Below, piece by piece: positions 45,748 to 59,900 of a stretch of 64,000 bases of DNA. The notes under the pieces were generated by a model. The model ran no database searches. It was not told the origin of the DNA and saw only the letters and a list, made by a program, of their open reading frames with translations. The position numbers were made by a program, and so were the translations under genes. This DNA is from Neurospora intermedia. Taxonomy: Eukaryota; Ascomycota; Sordariomycetes; Sordariales; Sordariaceae. Location: NCBI GenBank assembly GCA_037102815.1, contig BTPP01000002.1:1240001-1304000 (forward strand). Direction: 5' to 3'. Positions within the stretch are counted from its first letter, which is position 1, and the number at the start of each line of letters is the position of its first letter.

Positions 45748-48700
45748 TTCTTAATATCTATTTCGTAAGTATACGGTAGACTATACTAGGCTTTGAACTA
45801 CCCGGTATAGGGTTTGAGAAGAGTATTAAGTAGCCTTATAGTAGCGAAGTTAGTATAGTACTATTAATATTACTAATTAAATAATTTATATACCTAAGTA
45901 GTAATATTAAACGGAATATTACTAACCTAGGAACGCCTAATCTAATTTATATATACTCGTAATATTATTAATATAATAGCCTCTTTAAAATAGGTATAGC
46001 AGCGGGTAATATATTAGTTAGAAGTATAGTATAAATCTACTAACCCGCCGCGAACAAATAATTTATACGATTTAAATAAACTATTATTAAATTTATTTAA
46101 GAATATAATTCTTTACCTATAATTAAAGTAGTACTTCGTATAGTAACTAACCTATTTAATTTTATAAAGAAGTAAATTATTCGTAATCTATATAATAATA
46201 ATTTCCTATACCTCTTTAAATTGCTAACGAAGTAGTAATTAAGCCTCTTTAAATTCTATTATTAATAGCGTATAAATTATATACTACTATATATAAAAGA
46301 ACCCTACTCTAATATTAACTACTTTAATAGGGAGTAGGCCTAGCCCAACCTACGTTCTAATAATTATTTTAACCTTCTTATATATATAACGTAATTTATT
46401 AATATTATTTTAATCTTATTAATTTATTACCTATTATTATAATTGCTCTACTATTACTTTACTACTATTAAAATTATTACTACTATTATCCTCCTTACTA
46501 AACCCCTCGCCTCCCTTCTCTCTATTATCTTTATACCTATTTTCGCTTTACTCTATATATTTTTAATCGTTCTTAAAGTACTTAACGATATTACAATTAA
46601 TATATTATATATATTATTAATATTAGACGTTAAAGAATATTCGGCCAATAGCTCTAATTAATTAGGTATTACTATTAATAATAATTATATTTAGTAGAGG
46701 AATATTAAACTTATTAATAATCTTTTTAATATATTTAATTAACTATTTAAATCCCTTATCCCTCTTATTATTAATAATTACTTAAAAGACCGGTATTAAT
46801 AACTTTTTAAGGGTAAGTACAATACCCTATACTACTAATGTATAATACTAATTAGTCTTATACGTAGCGTTAAATAGTAGGTAGTATAAATATCACTTCT
46901 ATATCCTCTTTTACTTTCTAGTTAATTAAAGAGTATAGTGTAATATATTAAATTTATTATCTTCGTTATTATCCCTATTATTAGGATTAAAAGTAATATA
47001 CTTAGCGGTAATAGATTCGTCGGTTTCGAAATAACGAACGAATACCTATATATTTTAGTAGCCTCCTCTTTCTATACGTTTTATCCGTTATTATATATTC
47101 TCTAAATCTTTATACGTAAGTAGTATTTTAAGAAATTTCGCTCTAACTATTGTATAGATTTCTCGTATCCCTAATAACCGCTATCGAAGAAGGTTTTGAA
47201 TAAATATAATATAATTGGGTTCGAGAAATTTGGATCGAAATATAATATAGTTATTCAAATAGCGCAATAGAGGATAGCCTTAGTAGGTAAGGTTCTTCGC
47301 CTGTATAGTATAGAAGTAGTTATTCTACTTAAGAAACTAAATTACTATTTAGAAGGGGCAATAAAGTACAATCTTTTTAGTAATTATACGGCGCTTCTTA
47401 TATAGGTTCGATTGTAATTAAAGTTATAATTTAGTACGGTCGTATTTTAGTACTACGCGTTAAAGATCCTTAATATTAACTTTCTATATAGACGAACGCT
47501 TATTAAATATATTGTTACACTCGTATATAAGACTGAAACGATAGCGCCGGTACATCTTAATAATGTAAGTATAAGTATTACCGAAGTAATTCTAAAAAAG
47601 GATCTTGAAAGTTGGGTCGTCGGGAGGTATAGCCTATTCAACATCGGGATCGAGAGAGGTTTCGCTAGTAAAAGTAACCAATAAGGTATCTAAATTACGA
47701 CGGCGGTAAGGAATAGGAACTTTAATTAATATCTAGACGGCCGTTAGCGATTAAGAGTATTTAAATACAATCGAAATCAATTAATTTAAATAAAATTACG
47801 TACTCTAAAGGTATTATAGATGTAGGTATTAGTATACGACGTGTAAATGGCTGCAAAAAAGGGGTGCGAATGGCCGTGTGAAAAAGAGTGAAAGAAAATG
47901 GCTAAATTAGAGTCGATGTTACGTACATTGAAAAGACAAAATTTTGCGGGTAAAAACGGGATTTTTAATATTAAGTGTCATTCAGCTGCGAGCCCCACTT
48001 CCTAGTAGGTTTCTGGGTGTGCGTAGGGAAATGGGTAGGTGCACCTAGGGTTCCTCTTCCTCTATACTCTTATTTAATTGCGCTTCGGCCCTTTAGTAAA
48101 ATCCTTACGTACCCTTATTATTATTATTATTACCGGTTAGTATTAGGATAATTAGTTATACTACCCTAATTTAAGTTATCGCGCAAACGGACTTCGGTAT
48201 GTATATAATTCTTTAATGTAATAGGTTTCCCTCGTTCTAACGATTTTACTCCGGTAATTTCGAATTAGCGATCTATCCCCTACTTTATATATCTACGGCT
48301 TTATAATTGCGGCGTTGATACTATACTATAATTATAGCTATAGCGAATCCTATATTTGGCTGTTTTAATAAAGATCCGTTCGGAAATCCGGTGCTACTTC
48401 CTCCCGATTTCTTTAAACTAATATTAATTTATCGTAAGATATTTGAAAATCCTACTAAACGAATTAACCTTCGATTTAATTATAAATTTCGTATAATGAA
48501 TATTAGATTTAGTAATAGCCTTACCAATCCGGCCCTACCTCCCTTATTAAATAGCCCTAATAAAATCGACCCTTTCGGTATACTTCCCGCTATTATACCT
48601 CCTCCTATATCGACCGGAGGACTCCCTCTTAATTTTCGAAAATTGTCTAACCTAATCCCAGCCTTACTACCCTAATTTAATACTATTTTATCCGCTTTAC

Positions 48701-49985
48701 TTAAATTCCGTATATCATTTATAAATCCTTTATTAATTAGCGCTCCGGCGCCCGTTCGAAGGACCTTATACCGGACTAGAGGTAATACTCTGTCCGGCTA
48801 TAATCACCTTCGTATAAATATACCCCTTAATCTACCTTCGAATAAAAATATTAATTACTTTATATTTACCCGGATGAAGTATTATAATTAAGTTACTAAT
48901 TGAGAGTTCGACGACCTTTAAAATAAATTTAATATTAATACGGTTAATATTAATTTCGTTAATATTTATATTAATAATTTTAAGGTTAAGGTAGATTAAA
49001 ATATTTCCTAGTTCGATATAGATATTAACGATACTATATCCGATATTAAGGATAATTTTAAATACTTCTAAGGAATTTATAATATAATTAAGGATATAAG
49101 TAATAATTTGGATTAAATTAGTTAAAAGGTTAATTTACTCGATACTAATATTAATCGGATAGATTTAACTTTTTATAGAAAATAGGCCGAAATTAATCGC
49201 TATTTTAATAGTATAACTAAATCCCTAGATATTAGTAAATTTTAAATTAATAAAATATTAACCGCAATTAAAACTATTGAATAATAATCTAATTTATTAC
49301 TAACCTTTATAAAGCCGGCACCTATTCCCCTATTAATAGTTAGGCCCTAGATAATATTAAGGTAGTAACTATTAGTAAATTAATAGAAATAATAACCCGT
49401 ATAAGCCCTAAGATTCCTACTATCGAACTCTACTCTAAGAGGTTTACGTCCAACTACGGCTACCCTCTAATTAAATTTGGTATTAAAATCCAAAAATATT
49501 ATATTATAGTATTTAATAATATTAGTAACCCTAACCCCGTCCAATTCTATTGTATTAAATTAATTAATTTCTCTTTGTGTATCAATAAAATAAAAGTAAT
49601 TCGCTAGCCGTATACCCCGCCTATTTATTCGGGCCTATCCCCTAATATCAATTAAGTAATTAATTCTAATTTTCGCCTACTTTCCAAACGCAATGTTCCT
49701 ATATTAAATTATTGGTTAATAGAATTTTAAGGACGCTTTAAAGCCGCTACTTAATTTTCAAAGTAATTAGTAATTAAAATACGTACGGTAGTAAATGAAG
49801 TAGAGGGTAAGTAAGCCTCCCGTTCTAAATCTCTAAATAAGAGTAGTAGAGGCCCTCCGTTAAATAGTTCAAACTCCGAGGAATTAGATTCTAACGACTT
49901 TAAGTACGAACGCTATTATAGAAAATATTATAAAGCTAAAAAGGTTCGCTACGATAAACGTTATAAGTCTAGTTGTTATAATTAT

Positions 49986-52900
49986 GGCATTTACTCCGCG
50001 GGCACCCGGGTCGTCTTACACGGGCACCCAACCTTATACGGGCACCCTGCGGGTTAGGGTTTAAGGTGTAGATTTTTTTCTTTCAACCCTTCAATACCAT
50101 CAGACAGTAACCATACAACTACATTTCCATACAAACGGCGCCCAGCCCAATCAACTGGTGGAACCCCCTTCTTTACCTCTACCTTCAGACTTAGCGATTT
50201 TGAATATACCTTTCAACCTAACCTTCTTTTTGCTCCCTCTTTACAACCAAACCAATTATAAACACCAGAACAAACTAGAATCAATCGTACGTACGTAAAT
50301 ATTAATCCTATTAATTACTAGAAGTAGTCGCTAACTTTCTTAAAAATTTAGAACCTCGCAAAAATAGCGCCGATCGACCTTACCTACATTGAAGATAGTA
50401 ATAGTAATACTACTAATTTAACTAATAATAAGGAGGAGGAGTGGGAGGGCTTCTCTAATAACGATAGCGATAGTAAAGCCGACTCTCCTAACAATAGCGA
50501 ACCCGAAGACGAACTCTTTAATTATAGAAATACGATTATTAATTTACCCTCTAATACTACTATACCTCCTACAACTATAATCGAAGCTCTTTATAAAACT
50601 ATTAACAAATAGGTAAAGCCTTATAGGTTTGTAATTAACCGTATATAAGGCCGTAGCAAGCCTAAAACTACTATTAAAGACTATACACAATACTACATTA
50701 TCTATAACTACTATAATAAACCCTAGGAATTTATAGCAATTACTCGAAAGATAGCCTTACGGAAGTATAAGTATAAATAAAAAGCGTTTACAAATAAAGA
50801 TATTAAAGGGGATAATCTTTAGTACTTTTATTTATATTCTAACTTAAATTTCCAAATCTACAACTACGGCCAATCTTAATACCCATCTACGCACCCCTAA
50901 TACCGTAAAATAAAGCTAGAAATATTTAAGAAGATTAATAATACTTTTAAACTTAATACGATACGAATTTGAAAAATTACTACTATAGTACGAAAAGACT
51001 TTCCAAACTCTATACATACAAGAACCGATATTTACAACGCACGTACACGTCTTCGCTATCATAATCTCAACGGCTATACCCCTACTAATACTTTAATTAA
51101 AACTTTTAACGATAATAATATTAAATATATTAAAAGGATAGATCCAAACAACAACGAACGGTTATTAGGCCTTATCTTTACCTTCCTAATTTATATAAAT
51201 ATAACTAGAATATTCCCTAAAATTATAATAATCGACAATATATACAACACCAATCGGTTTTATTATCCCTTCTATTAAATTTCAAGCGTCTCATCTATTA
51301 GTTCTATATTTAACTACGTCTTTAGCATTATTAATAATAAGAAAGAGGAAGCCTTTAACTTCCTAATTGAAGCAACTAAAGAACTAGGATTACGCTATAA
51401 TCTACCTTCGCTAACCGTCATTATTATAAATAAGTATAAAAAGATAAAGTAAGTACTAAGTAGAATATTCCCTAATACCCAACAATAACTTTATCTCTTT
51501 TATATTACTAAGAACGTTCTTTTTAATATTAAAAAAAAATAGAAGAAATAAAAAAAGACTTTTAACAATAACGATAGCTCTAAGGAAGAGGAGGGCTCTA
51601 AGGATAAAGAGGGTAAAGATAAATAGGAGAATCTAATCTCCTTCGACGCAATTAATTAAGGAATTTATTTATCTATACAATCTATTAATAACTCTAACGC
51701 TCAAACTATTATTAAAATTACCAACGACCCCTATAGTATTATAACTATATTTAAACTTATAATATATACCAATATTAAGCCAGAGCTCTAGGCAGCTTAG
51801 GAGAAGTTAAGAAAGCAATTTAACAGCCCAATACTTATTCTTCAATATATCTAGAAGAACTAGCTCCCTATTAGGGATTAATAGGCACACTATTATATTA
51901 AAAAGTATAGAAACTTTAATATTAGAATTATATTACCAATTAAATCAAGCAACCTCAACATCAAGAATTACCTTCTCAACAACAACAGCAATATCTACAA
52001 ACTCGTTACAACTATTATAGAAATAGCTACCAACCAATACTAGACTTTCAAAAAGAAAATTGCAAAACAGCAAACCCGCTAGCAATACCAGTATATCGAC
52101 CGTACTTATCTAAGAAAACTACTACTACAAATCAATTACATTGCCCTCGAATTAATCAATTATAAATACCATCAAGTAGAAAAGTATATACCAACCAATC
52201 AACGTAAAAACCCGCCTACTTTTAAACCTTACAATACGGATTATAATATTACTACCCAATATAAACTACTATACCGCTATATTATTTTTAACAGGGTAGC
52301 TACAAAAAAAAGCACTAAAACTTACCTATATATACCCTCGCTAGTATTACAAGGAGCTACTTATATATTGAATCTATCTATTTATTTAAATATAATTACT
52401 AACTAGTTTAATTCAATAGGACGCTCAAAATTTCTACCTTCGACTATAAGACCTACGCGTTACACCTACAAAGAGAGGCCGCCCTAAGAATTCTACTAGA
52501 TTTATCCCTAACGAACATATCCTTCCTACAAAGTAAAAGACTCTAAAGAGTACGAGAGAGAGTAAGAAGGTTAAATACATTAAGTAGAACAACTTCAATA
52601 ACCTCCCTCGTCTATAACCAAGCATACGCCGCTACAAAGTTTACTAGGAAAGTAATAATATTAACGAACTAATTCCTAACTCTACTAAAACTACCAAACT
52701 CAGGCGTATACAAAAGCCGGTCAACTCTAATACTTCTAACTATAGTATTAAGTCGGATATAATATTTAAAAGTAGTTTAGAGCCAAAATTAATACTAGAT
52801 TATATTCAAGTAGCTACACTAGATACAGAATTAGAATCAAAGTTAAAATTAAAGTTAGAGGCAATAGTACTCCCGCTTCTAAAACTCCCACCTCTAAGAC

Positions 52901-53521
52901 TCCTACCCTTTAAACTCTCTCCAATAATCGATTTTAATCCCTCTTTAGAACTGGACTTACAATTAGAATTCTTACCCTCTCTAGAGCTAACCCCCTCCCC
53001 AAAGCGTACGCTAGAGCGTACGCTAGAGTCGTAGTCATCTCTAGATCGATAGTAGTCGTCTCTAGAGATACCCTCTCGAATGCTAGAGCTAGTGCTAGAG
53101 CTAGTATTAGAGCTAGTGCTAGAGCTAGTACTAGACTCTATTGAGGTAGTCGTACTAATAACGAACTCCCTAGTTAAGTAAGTAGTTAAACGTAAGAGAG
53201 CGAGGGCTCAATTAGGCTTACTAGCACCCAAAAAGACGAAGTAGATAGAGGTAGTTAGAAAATAATAAGTAGTATAGCTAGTTGAAGTATATAGATGAAT
53301 ACTATAGATTCTACTACTTTATATTCAAGACATTACATACTATAGAAATCTCTATATAAAACTATATTGCTGGACATTACTGTCATTTTTTTAAATTAGA
53401 TGTAACACCATCGAATTTACCATATAAGCGCTATTTTACGTGAAATAAAAGGTTAATTCGGGTGCCCGTATAAGGTTGGGTGCCCGTGTAAGACGACCCG
53501 GGTGCCCGCGGAGTAAACGCC
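49986..53521 (+). mobile_element. MULE-A4: complete family-A MULE, 3,536 bp
   Basis: TIRs start GGCATTTACTCCGCGGGCAC on the left and GGCGTTTACTCCGCGGGCAC on the right (reverse-complemented), nearly identical to MULE-A1. The TSD is ATAATTAT (49,978-49,985 and 53,522-53,529). It is inserted in the gag-like region of the gypsy fossil. The body is strongly RIP-mutated, while the TIRs are well kept. Confidence 0.92.
50360..53340 (+). pseudogene. Family-A MULE transposase, heavily RIP-mutated
   Basis: Homologous along its length to the copy at 33,942. DLTYIEDSNSNTTN is near 50,380 with ATA where the start ATG is expected; EEEWEGFSNN near 50,435, FAR1-like part near 50,620-50,790, core near 51,180-51,440 (IIIDNIYNTNRFYYPF, keeping Asp at the first site) and a Glu/Leu/Ser tail to about 53,330. 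Many stops. Confidence 0.75.
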
Positions 53522-54924
53522 ATAATTATAACGATCCTAATCCTGATAATTCTAATTCTAAGGACGGAGATGCTCCTTCCCTACAACCCCCTCCCGGTAG
53601 TCCCTTTAAAGGCGGCGGTAGCCCCCCTGGAAGAAGAGTTTCCCCTAAAGATAACCCTAGTAATAATTATTATTATACTAGTACCGGCGATACTATTAGG
53701 TATTCTTCCTACTCCTAAAAGTCTAATTTTAAATTTAAATGCGAAAATATTAAATAATTTATTCCTTTCTATACCGATACCGACGATATTGGTATTATTA
53801 CTAATAGTAAGACTTTAATCTATATAAACGTTTTCCTTTTTCGTAAATATCTTCTATCTTTTCTTAAAAATAAAAATATTACTACCGAAGCCGAAAAGTA
53901 AATTATAGAATATTTCTCGACCCTATTCAACGGTACGGCTATACTCTAATAGAATAACGAAATTAAACCTCTAAAACGCCAATATTTACGCTAGAACGGC
54001 CTAAAACCGGTATTTAAAGCTTTAATCAACCGCTTCCTACCCAATTTAATTATTACAATTAGAAAATTTATTAAAGACTACTTCGAATTTAAAGATATTA
54101 TTCGCAATAAGAATACTTTATTCTAATTTATTTAGTATAAATTTCAATATATTCGTATAATAGGTATTTTCTATTATACCAGCGAAAATTAGTATAGTAT
54201 TATAATCTACATTTGGATTAGTATAGATCTTAAAATTAAGTAGTACTTTAATTTACCCAATAAGAAAGGTACCCTTATTAAGTACCTTACCGAGATTGAA
54301 GGTACTAAGGTAGTCCTACTGGCGGCTGCCTATAAACGTTATTCATATATTTATTAAAAAATTACCGGCGCTATAGTAAAAGTCGAGGCGGTTATCCCTA
54401 CTAATTAATACGATAGAATCCGCGACCGTTAGGGACAAAACAATTAATACGAAGATTATTACTATAAGGATAACCGAAACTATTGTAACGACCGCCGTAA
54501 TAATTATAATAATTGGCGTAACGACCGACGTAATGACCGTTGCAACGACCGATGCAATAATCGCCGTAATAAGGGTTATAACGACCGTACCTATTATATT
54601 GACTCGGGAAGTGACGAAAATAATAAATTTAATTCGGATAATTAAGCCGCCTACGCTAGCGACGCGTTAGTCGTCTCTAGAGGTTCGGATTCGAGCAATA
54701 GTAGAGGTATTTTCCACGCCGCTGAGGCATCTGTATTTGGTTCCCGTAGCAAATTGAAGTATATTAGCTGCTATAAGGTCTTCCCCTCGATGAAACTAAG
54801 GAGACAATACGTGAAAAAATGCCCAGCATATCGACAACCTAGATCACCATCGTCGGTCGCGCCCTCCTGCCGAATATACGTTTACTACCTTTAAATATTC
54901 TTGTCTAGGAATGCGCTTTTTAAT

Positions 54925-56717
54925 GAGAAACCCTATGCGCACCCACCCTTTTCCCTACCCACACCCACCTTCCCCAGTTGTCAGTTGTCATATAAAATAC
55001 CTCGTTTCAACTATAAAAATAGTCATTTACTATGTTTTATACAAGTTAGCTCAGGAAATCCGTCAACAGTGACAGCGCTAATCTAATAATACTTTTATAG
55101 TATTAAGGAATTACTCTATTCTAGCGTACTCTAAATACTAATATCTAACAATTCTGAAAGTTCGTTAAATAAATTAATTAATAATACTTTAATAATTTTA
55201 TCCCCTCTCTCTCTAGCTATTTACTTTTGCGCCCTCGCCTCCTAATACTTACCTAGCTCCTCATCCTCCTTATTGTTATTATTAATAACTTTAATATAAC
55301 TATATACCTCACTATAGGTATTACGGGCGTCCAATTCGTCGATACCATTACCTAATTTATATTGGGAATAATTACGGCGTACTAAAGTACGTATAGGAGC
55401 TGTATTTTTGGTCTTGCTACGAGGAGCCTTAGTTTTGGGCTTTTTTATATTTATAGTCTATAATAGAATAAGTTCGTTATTAAACGGACCCCCTTACTTG
55501 GGAGGACGACCTTTTAGTATAATTTTAGTAGTTGGGTAAAATTGTAAATACTTATCTATTGTATCCTAATTTAATAGTTAGTATAGGGAGAGAACAGAGC
55601 GTTAGGTAGAATAATTTATACATCGTTATTTAAAATACTAGTATAAATAATAATTAACCTTTATAATCAAGACTATTTTACCCTCTTCCTTTCTATTATC
55701 TATTTTATAGGTATATAGCGAGCCGTATTATATTCTAAACTACTTGGTACACGGTTTTAGAATAGTACTAGAGAGTCGTATAGTAGGTACATTAGTATAA
55801 TACTATTAATATTAATTCTTAAATAGTTCGTACGCCTAAATAGTAATATTAAAAGGGGTAATACCCAACTATAGGCGTTTAATCTAATATATACGTACTT
55901 ATAAAGCCAATGTTGCAATAGCTTCTTTAAAGTAGATATAGTAGCGAGAAATATAGTAATTAGAAGCGTAATATAAATTAATTAACCTACTACGAATAAA
56001 TAACCTATATAATTTAAACGAACTATTATTAGATTTATTTAGTAATATAGTTGATTACTTACAATTAAAGTAGTATCTCGTATAATAATTAGCCTACTCT
56101 ATCTTATAAAGTAATAAATCCTTAGTAATTTATATTATAATAATTTTCTATACTTCCCCAAATTACTAACGAAGGAGTAACTAAACTTCTTCAAACTCCG
56201 TTACCAACGGCGTATAAATTATATACTACTATATATAAAATAGCCCAGTTCTAGTATTAGCTACTTTAATAGGGAGCGGACTAAGTCCAACCTACGTTCG
56301 AATAGCCGTTCTGACCTTCTTATATATTTAGTGTAATTTTTCAATATTATTTCAATTTTGTAGATTTATTACCCTTTAACGTAGTTATTATACTACTACT
56401 TTATTACTATTAGAGTTATTACTACTATTATTCTCCTTACTAAATTCTTCAACCTCCTCCTATATATTTTTATTTTGCTCTATACGCTCCTAATTATCTT
56501 TGAGGTACTTTATAATGTTATGATTAATATACTATATATACTATTAGCGTCAAACGTTTAGGAAGATGCGATTAATAGTTCTGATTAATTGGACATCTCT
56601 ATTAATAATAATTACGTTTGGTGGAGGGATATCGAATTCGTTAATAGTCTTTTTAATATATTTAATTAGCTACCTAAATCCTTTACCCCTTTTATTATTA
56701 ATAATTGCTTAAAAGAC
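54925..56717 (-). mobile_element. MULE-B2: truncated family-B MULE
   Basis: The left end GAGAAACCCTATGCGCACCC matches family B. The body matches 41,400-42,012 joined to 45,756-46,770 of MULE-B1, so this copy lacks the nested family-A element. It covers the basic C-terminus and part of the transposase core on the minus strand and stops at about 56,717, where the sequence continues as other DNA (now separated by the copia element at 56,723). The right TIR is missing, so it is a dead fragment, heavily RIP-mutated. Confidence 0.75.
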
Positions 56718-56722
56718 TACTA

Positions 56723-56929
56723 TGTCAAAATGTATGCAAGAGAGTGGGAGAAAAGCCATATCATTCAGAGAGAGTAAGCTAGAATGGATGTAACTGTTCC
56801 TTCCTTTTATATCCGCTTGCCTTATCTACCCTCGATACATCCTTATCTACCCATATACCGGTACTTATAATAAGGCTCAATCGTAGAGGCAGTGAAGCTC
56901 AACATCATATAGATCTATAATATTTAGCA
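56723..56929 (-). repeat. Copia-1 LTR (3' LTR in element orientation)
   Basis: 207 bp; pairs with 62,273-62,479. The central third, with TTTTATATCCGCTTGCC, is identical in both. Confidence 0.9.
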
Positions 56930-59900
56930 CTCCCCCTCGTTAGATACAGGTAATGTTGAGACTCCCCCTTACTCTAGCTTCGTTAGCGGTCGCTTTCGTC
57001 GTCGCTACTAGAGTCCAATTCCTTATTAGTTAGTAAATCGGTAATACCCGTATCCTCTTCGAAGCTACTAAATATAATTGTCCTATCAACAAGGCTAAGA
57101 CTATCCTTGAAATATAAAAATTAGTCTTTAGCAAGCAATTTAGTTAGTCTATCAGCTATCTACTCTTTTATCGGTACATAGACAAGGTTAATAGTTCCTT
57201 CTTCGACCTTCTTTCGTACGAAATACTATTGAATATCGATATACTTTGTCCGTTAATACTGTATCGGGTTTTTTATAAATACTATAGCTCTTTAATTATT
57301 ATAATAGATAATGGCTGCTTTTTTACCGTCCTTACTTCCCCTTCGAAGGCTAGGATTAAATTTAATATACAGTCTTTTTAATTAAATAGCTTCCTTAGTC
57401 GCTAAAGTCTATCCTATATACTCTACTTCTATAGATAATAGAGCGACTATTTATTATCGTTTCGAATTCTAATTAATTATTCCACTACCTACGTTAAATA
57501 TAAAACCAAACGTAGATTTTCTAGTATTATAATTACCCGCCCAGTTAGAGTCTAAATACCCTTTTAGAAGGCTTAAATTCCTTATAAATATTAGAGTTAG
57601 CCCTCTTATACCTTTAAAATACTTAAAGATCCTCTTAAGTATATAGAAGTATATTTTAATAGGGTTTATAGCGTAGCGGCTAATTACTAATATAGCGTAT
57701 GCGATATTTAGTTTAGTATTAAGTATAATATATATTAGAAAGCCTACTACGGATTGGAATATAGTAATTCTAACCTTCTTAGCGGTCTAATTCTCGCCCG
57801 CCTTCTTAAGACGGTTAGTTATTATTAGCGTATCTATTAGGTTATAGGAAACTATATTGAACTAAATAAAGATTTTATTAATATATCCCTATTAATCGAA
57901 GTAAATAATTTATTCTCATTAATTGCAAGTAATATAAATACTTAGGTAGTAATAATAGGGACTTAAGTCCGTCATTTAGAACCTTTTATTTAATATATTC
58001 TTTAAACTTTAAATTTTAATTTTATTTTTACTTATAATTAGTAGGTCGTTTATATAGATAGTTATAAATATATTATTATTAGAGAAGACTCTATAATTAA
58101 TAGTAATAGGGGTATAGCCTAACTCTTTTAATGCTATTGTAAGAGTATTAAATTATACCTTAGGTACTTATTTAAACCCGTAGAGTACTTTATTGAATTT
58201 ATATACCCTTAATCCATCGACGAATTCTAATAGTTATTCTACGTAAATTATTTCTTCAATATTTCTATATAGGAAAGTAATTTTAACGTCCATTTATTCG
58301 ATTTCGAAGTCTAGAACAACGGCTATAATAAATAACATCTTATAACTTATCGGTTTAATAATAGAGGCGAATATTTCAAAGTAATTTACGCCTTCGATTT
58401 ATTCGAAACCGCGTACTACCTATCGAGTTTTCCGCCTAATAACTTTATTATTTAGCCCTCGTTTGAACTTATAGACCTATTAACTATATAAAATATATAT
58501 TATTAGCGTAACGTCTACTAGTTCCTATATGCTATTATTAATTAAGGATTTATATTCGTCCTTTATTACTTCTAGCCAATTATCCTAGAAGAAGCTTTCC
58601 TTAGCTTCCTTTAATATTATTAGTTTAGTTACTTCGTCTAATCCTACTTGAAACTCCCCTACAAATAGTATATAGTATTGAATCGGGTATAGATATTCTA
58701 CCATCCTATCTCTTAATAGGTATTTTAACTCTAAGTATCCGTTAATACTAATTTAATTATTCGGCGGGGGCAGCGTTATTTACATATTGCTTTAGGTAGC
58801 TGGTTTAATATTTACTATCCAATATCCTAAGGATAGATTATCTAATATTTACTATTGCCCTACAAACGCAATTCGTCTAATAATAGACCCTTATCTTTAT
58901 TACTTAAATAATAGAGATTATATTATCGGCGAGCCTAAGAATAGTAAATCGGGTAATCCCTATTTACCCTTATTATTACCTAGCTTACTCTAATTAATTA
59001 ATTGCCTACCCTAGTCCGGGGTTTAGGGTCGACTACCCTATAAACCCACTTACCTACTCCTATCCCGATCCGTAGCGTTAGGATAGGAGCGGTTTAAACT
59101 TAAGCTTGTTTATATAGTTATATTTATTATCCCGCATTGGACTAAGGCTATTTTAATCTCAAAATAAACATTATTTAATTTAATTACTTAACTAATTAGT
59201 AATAGGAGCTTATAAATTATATACCCCTTAAAGCCGATAAGGATATACTTAATTGCCTTTTCGTCCATCTTTTTCCTTTATACTTAGGGAATAAGATGCT
59301 ATATAATTATTCTAATAGCTTTAATATTACTAATATTTAATCGTTATTTATAGACTAGTTCGTATAGAATTTTATCTAGTACCGAATAGGGGCTTTTATT
59401 CTTAAAGTAATTGACTATTTTAAGAATCTCTAGCCAGAATTTCCTCGGGATGTTTCCTCTCATTATAATAGGTAGTAACTTTTCTCTAAAATGAAAATTT
59501 AAGCTTTTAACTATGCCGTTTAATTGGTATTATTTAGTTATAGACCGTTCGATTTGAATACTTTTTTTAACTACCTATTCATTAAATTCTTTACTATTGA
59601 ACTTTTAAGCGCTATTGAAATATATCGTCCTACACTTTCTTTTTTAAAGATCCCTTACTTCTAGCATCTATACGAATCCTTAAATAAATTACTACGCTTT
59701 AACTCTATCTTTAATAGCTAATAATCCGCTAAACCTACTATACCTATCAATTAATATAATCCAATAATACTCGCCGTAGTACCCAATTATATTAAAGGGG
59801 CCGTAAATATCGGTATAGATTATATTTAATATATATTTAGCTTATCTAAATTTACTATAGTATAATATTTCTTTTATCCGGCCCTTTACACATAATTTAC

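Larger units (their letters stand above)
41420..47690 (-). pseudogene. Family-B MULE transposase, split by MULE-A3 and RIP-degraded
   Basis: Read leftwards from about 47,690. A FAR1-like N-terminal part comes first. The core follows with LLFNATYKTN near 46,860 (first Asp site), VIINNKRDKGFK and LNIIIINSNT near 46,680 (second Asp site), then IQYINCNIVKYFKN. After the nested element (42,021-45,747) comes a basic C-terminus: RFRPTTIAILKGRPAK near 41,840, KVKGKVKAKAPRGSTK near 41,740 and a charged helix near 41,530. Stops are frequent. Family placement rests on the core order and Mutator-type TSD length. Limits are approximate. Confidence 0.7.
41233..48056 (-). mobile_element. MULE-B1: family-B Mutator-like element with a family-A MULE inside
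   Basis: The TIRs of about 43 bp start GAGGAACCCTAGGTGCACC on both ends and contain two GCACNCCCAC-type motifs. The TSD is TTCCTCTAT, 9 bp (41,224-41,232 and 48,057-48,065). The total of 6,824 bp includes the 3,727-bp insert at 42,021-45,747; about 3.1 kb is its own sequence. Transposase on the minus strand. The subterminal block at 47,940-47,996 is shared with small elements elsewhere in the window. Confidence 0.9.
48330..54790 (+). pseudogene. Gag-like region of the gypsy-type fossil, interrupted by MULE-A4
   Basis: The plus-strand segment before the MULE is Pro/Asn-rich and includes an open stretch at 48,391-48,675. The segment after it (53,522-54,790) opens with a Pro/Gly/Ser-rich part. 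A block follows that resembles retrotransposon Gag proteins (YFSTLFNGTAIL near 53,910 and a following ...RYLRxNGLKP-like stretch), then an Asp/Arg/Asn-rich tail near 54,480-54,600 (NDRRNNYNNWRNDRRND). Broken in many places. The Gag call is inferred from this motif and the upstream LTR; a domesticated gag-derived gene cannot be excluded. Confidence 0.5.
40671..54924 (+). mobile_element. Gypsy-type LTR retrotransposon fossil, 5' part, carrying nested MULEs
   Basis: Begins with an LTR (40,671-41,011), followed by a leader and a gag-like region (48,330-54,790). It is interrupted by the family-B MULE at 41,233-48,056 and a family-A MULE at 49,986-53,521, both with TSDs. Without them about 3.9 kb remain. 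No reverse transcriptase, integrase or 3' LTR was seen before the family-B MULE copy at 54,925. The element is broken in many places by RIP-like change, so its age cannot be estimated from the sequence, but it predates all insertions within it. Confidence 0.6.
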
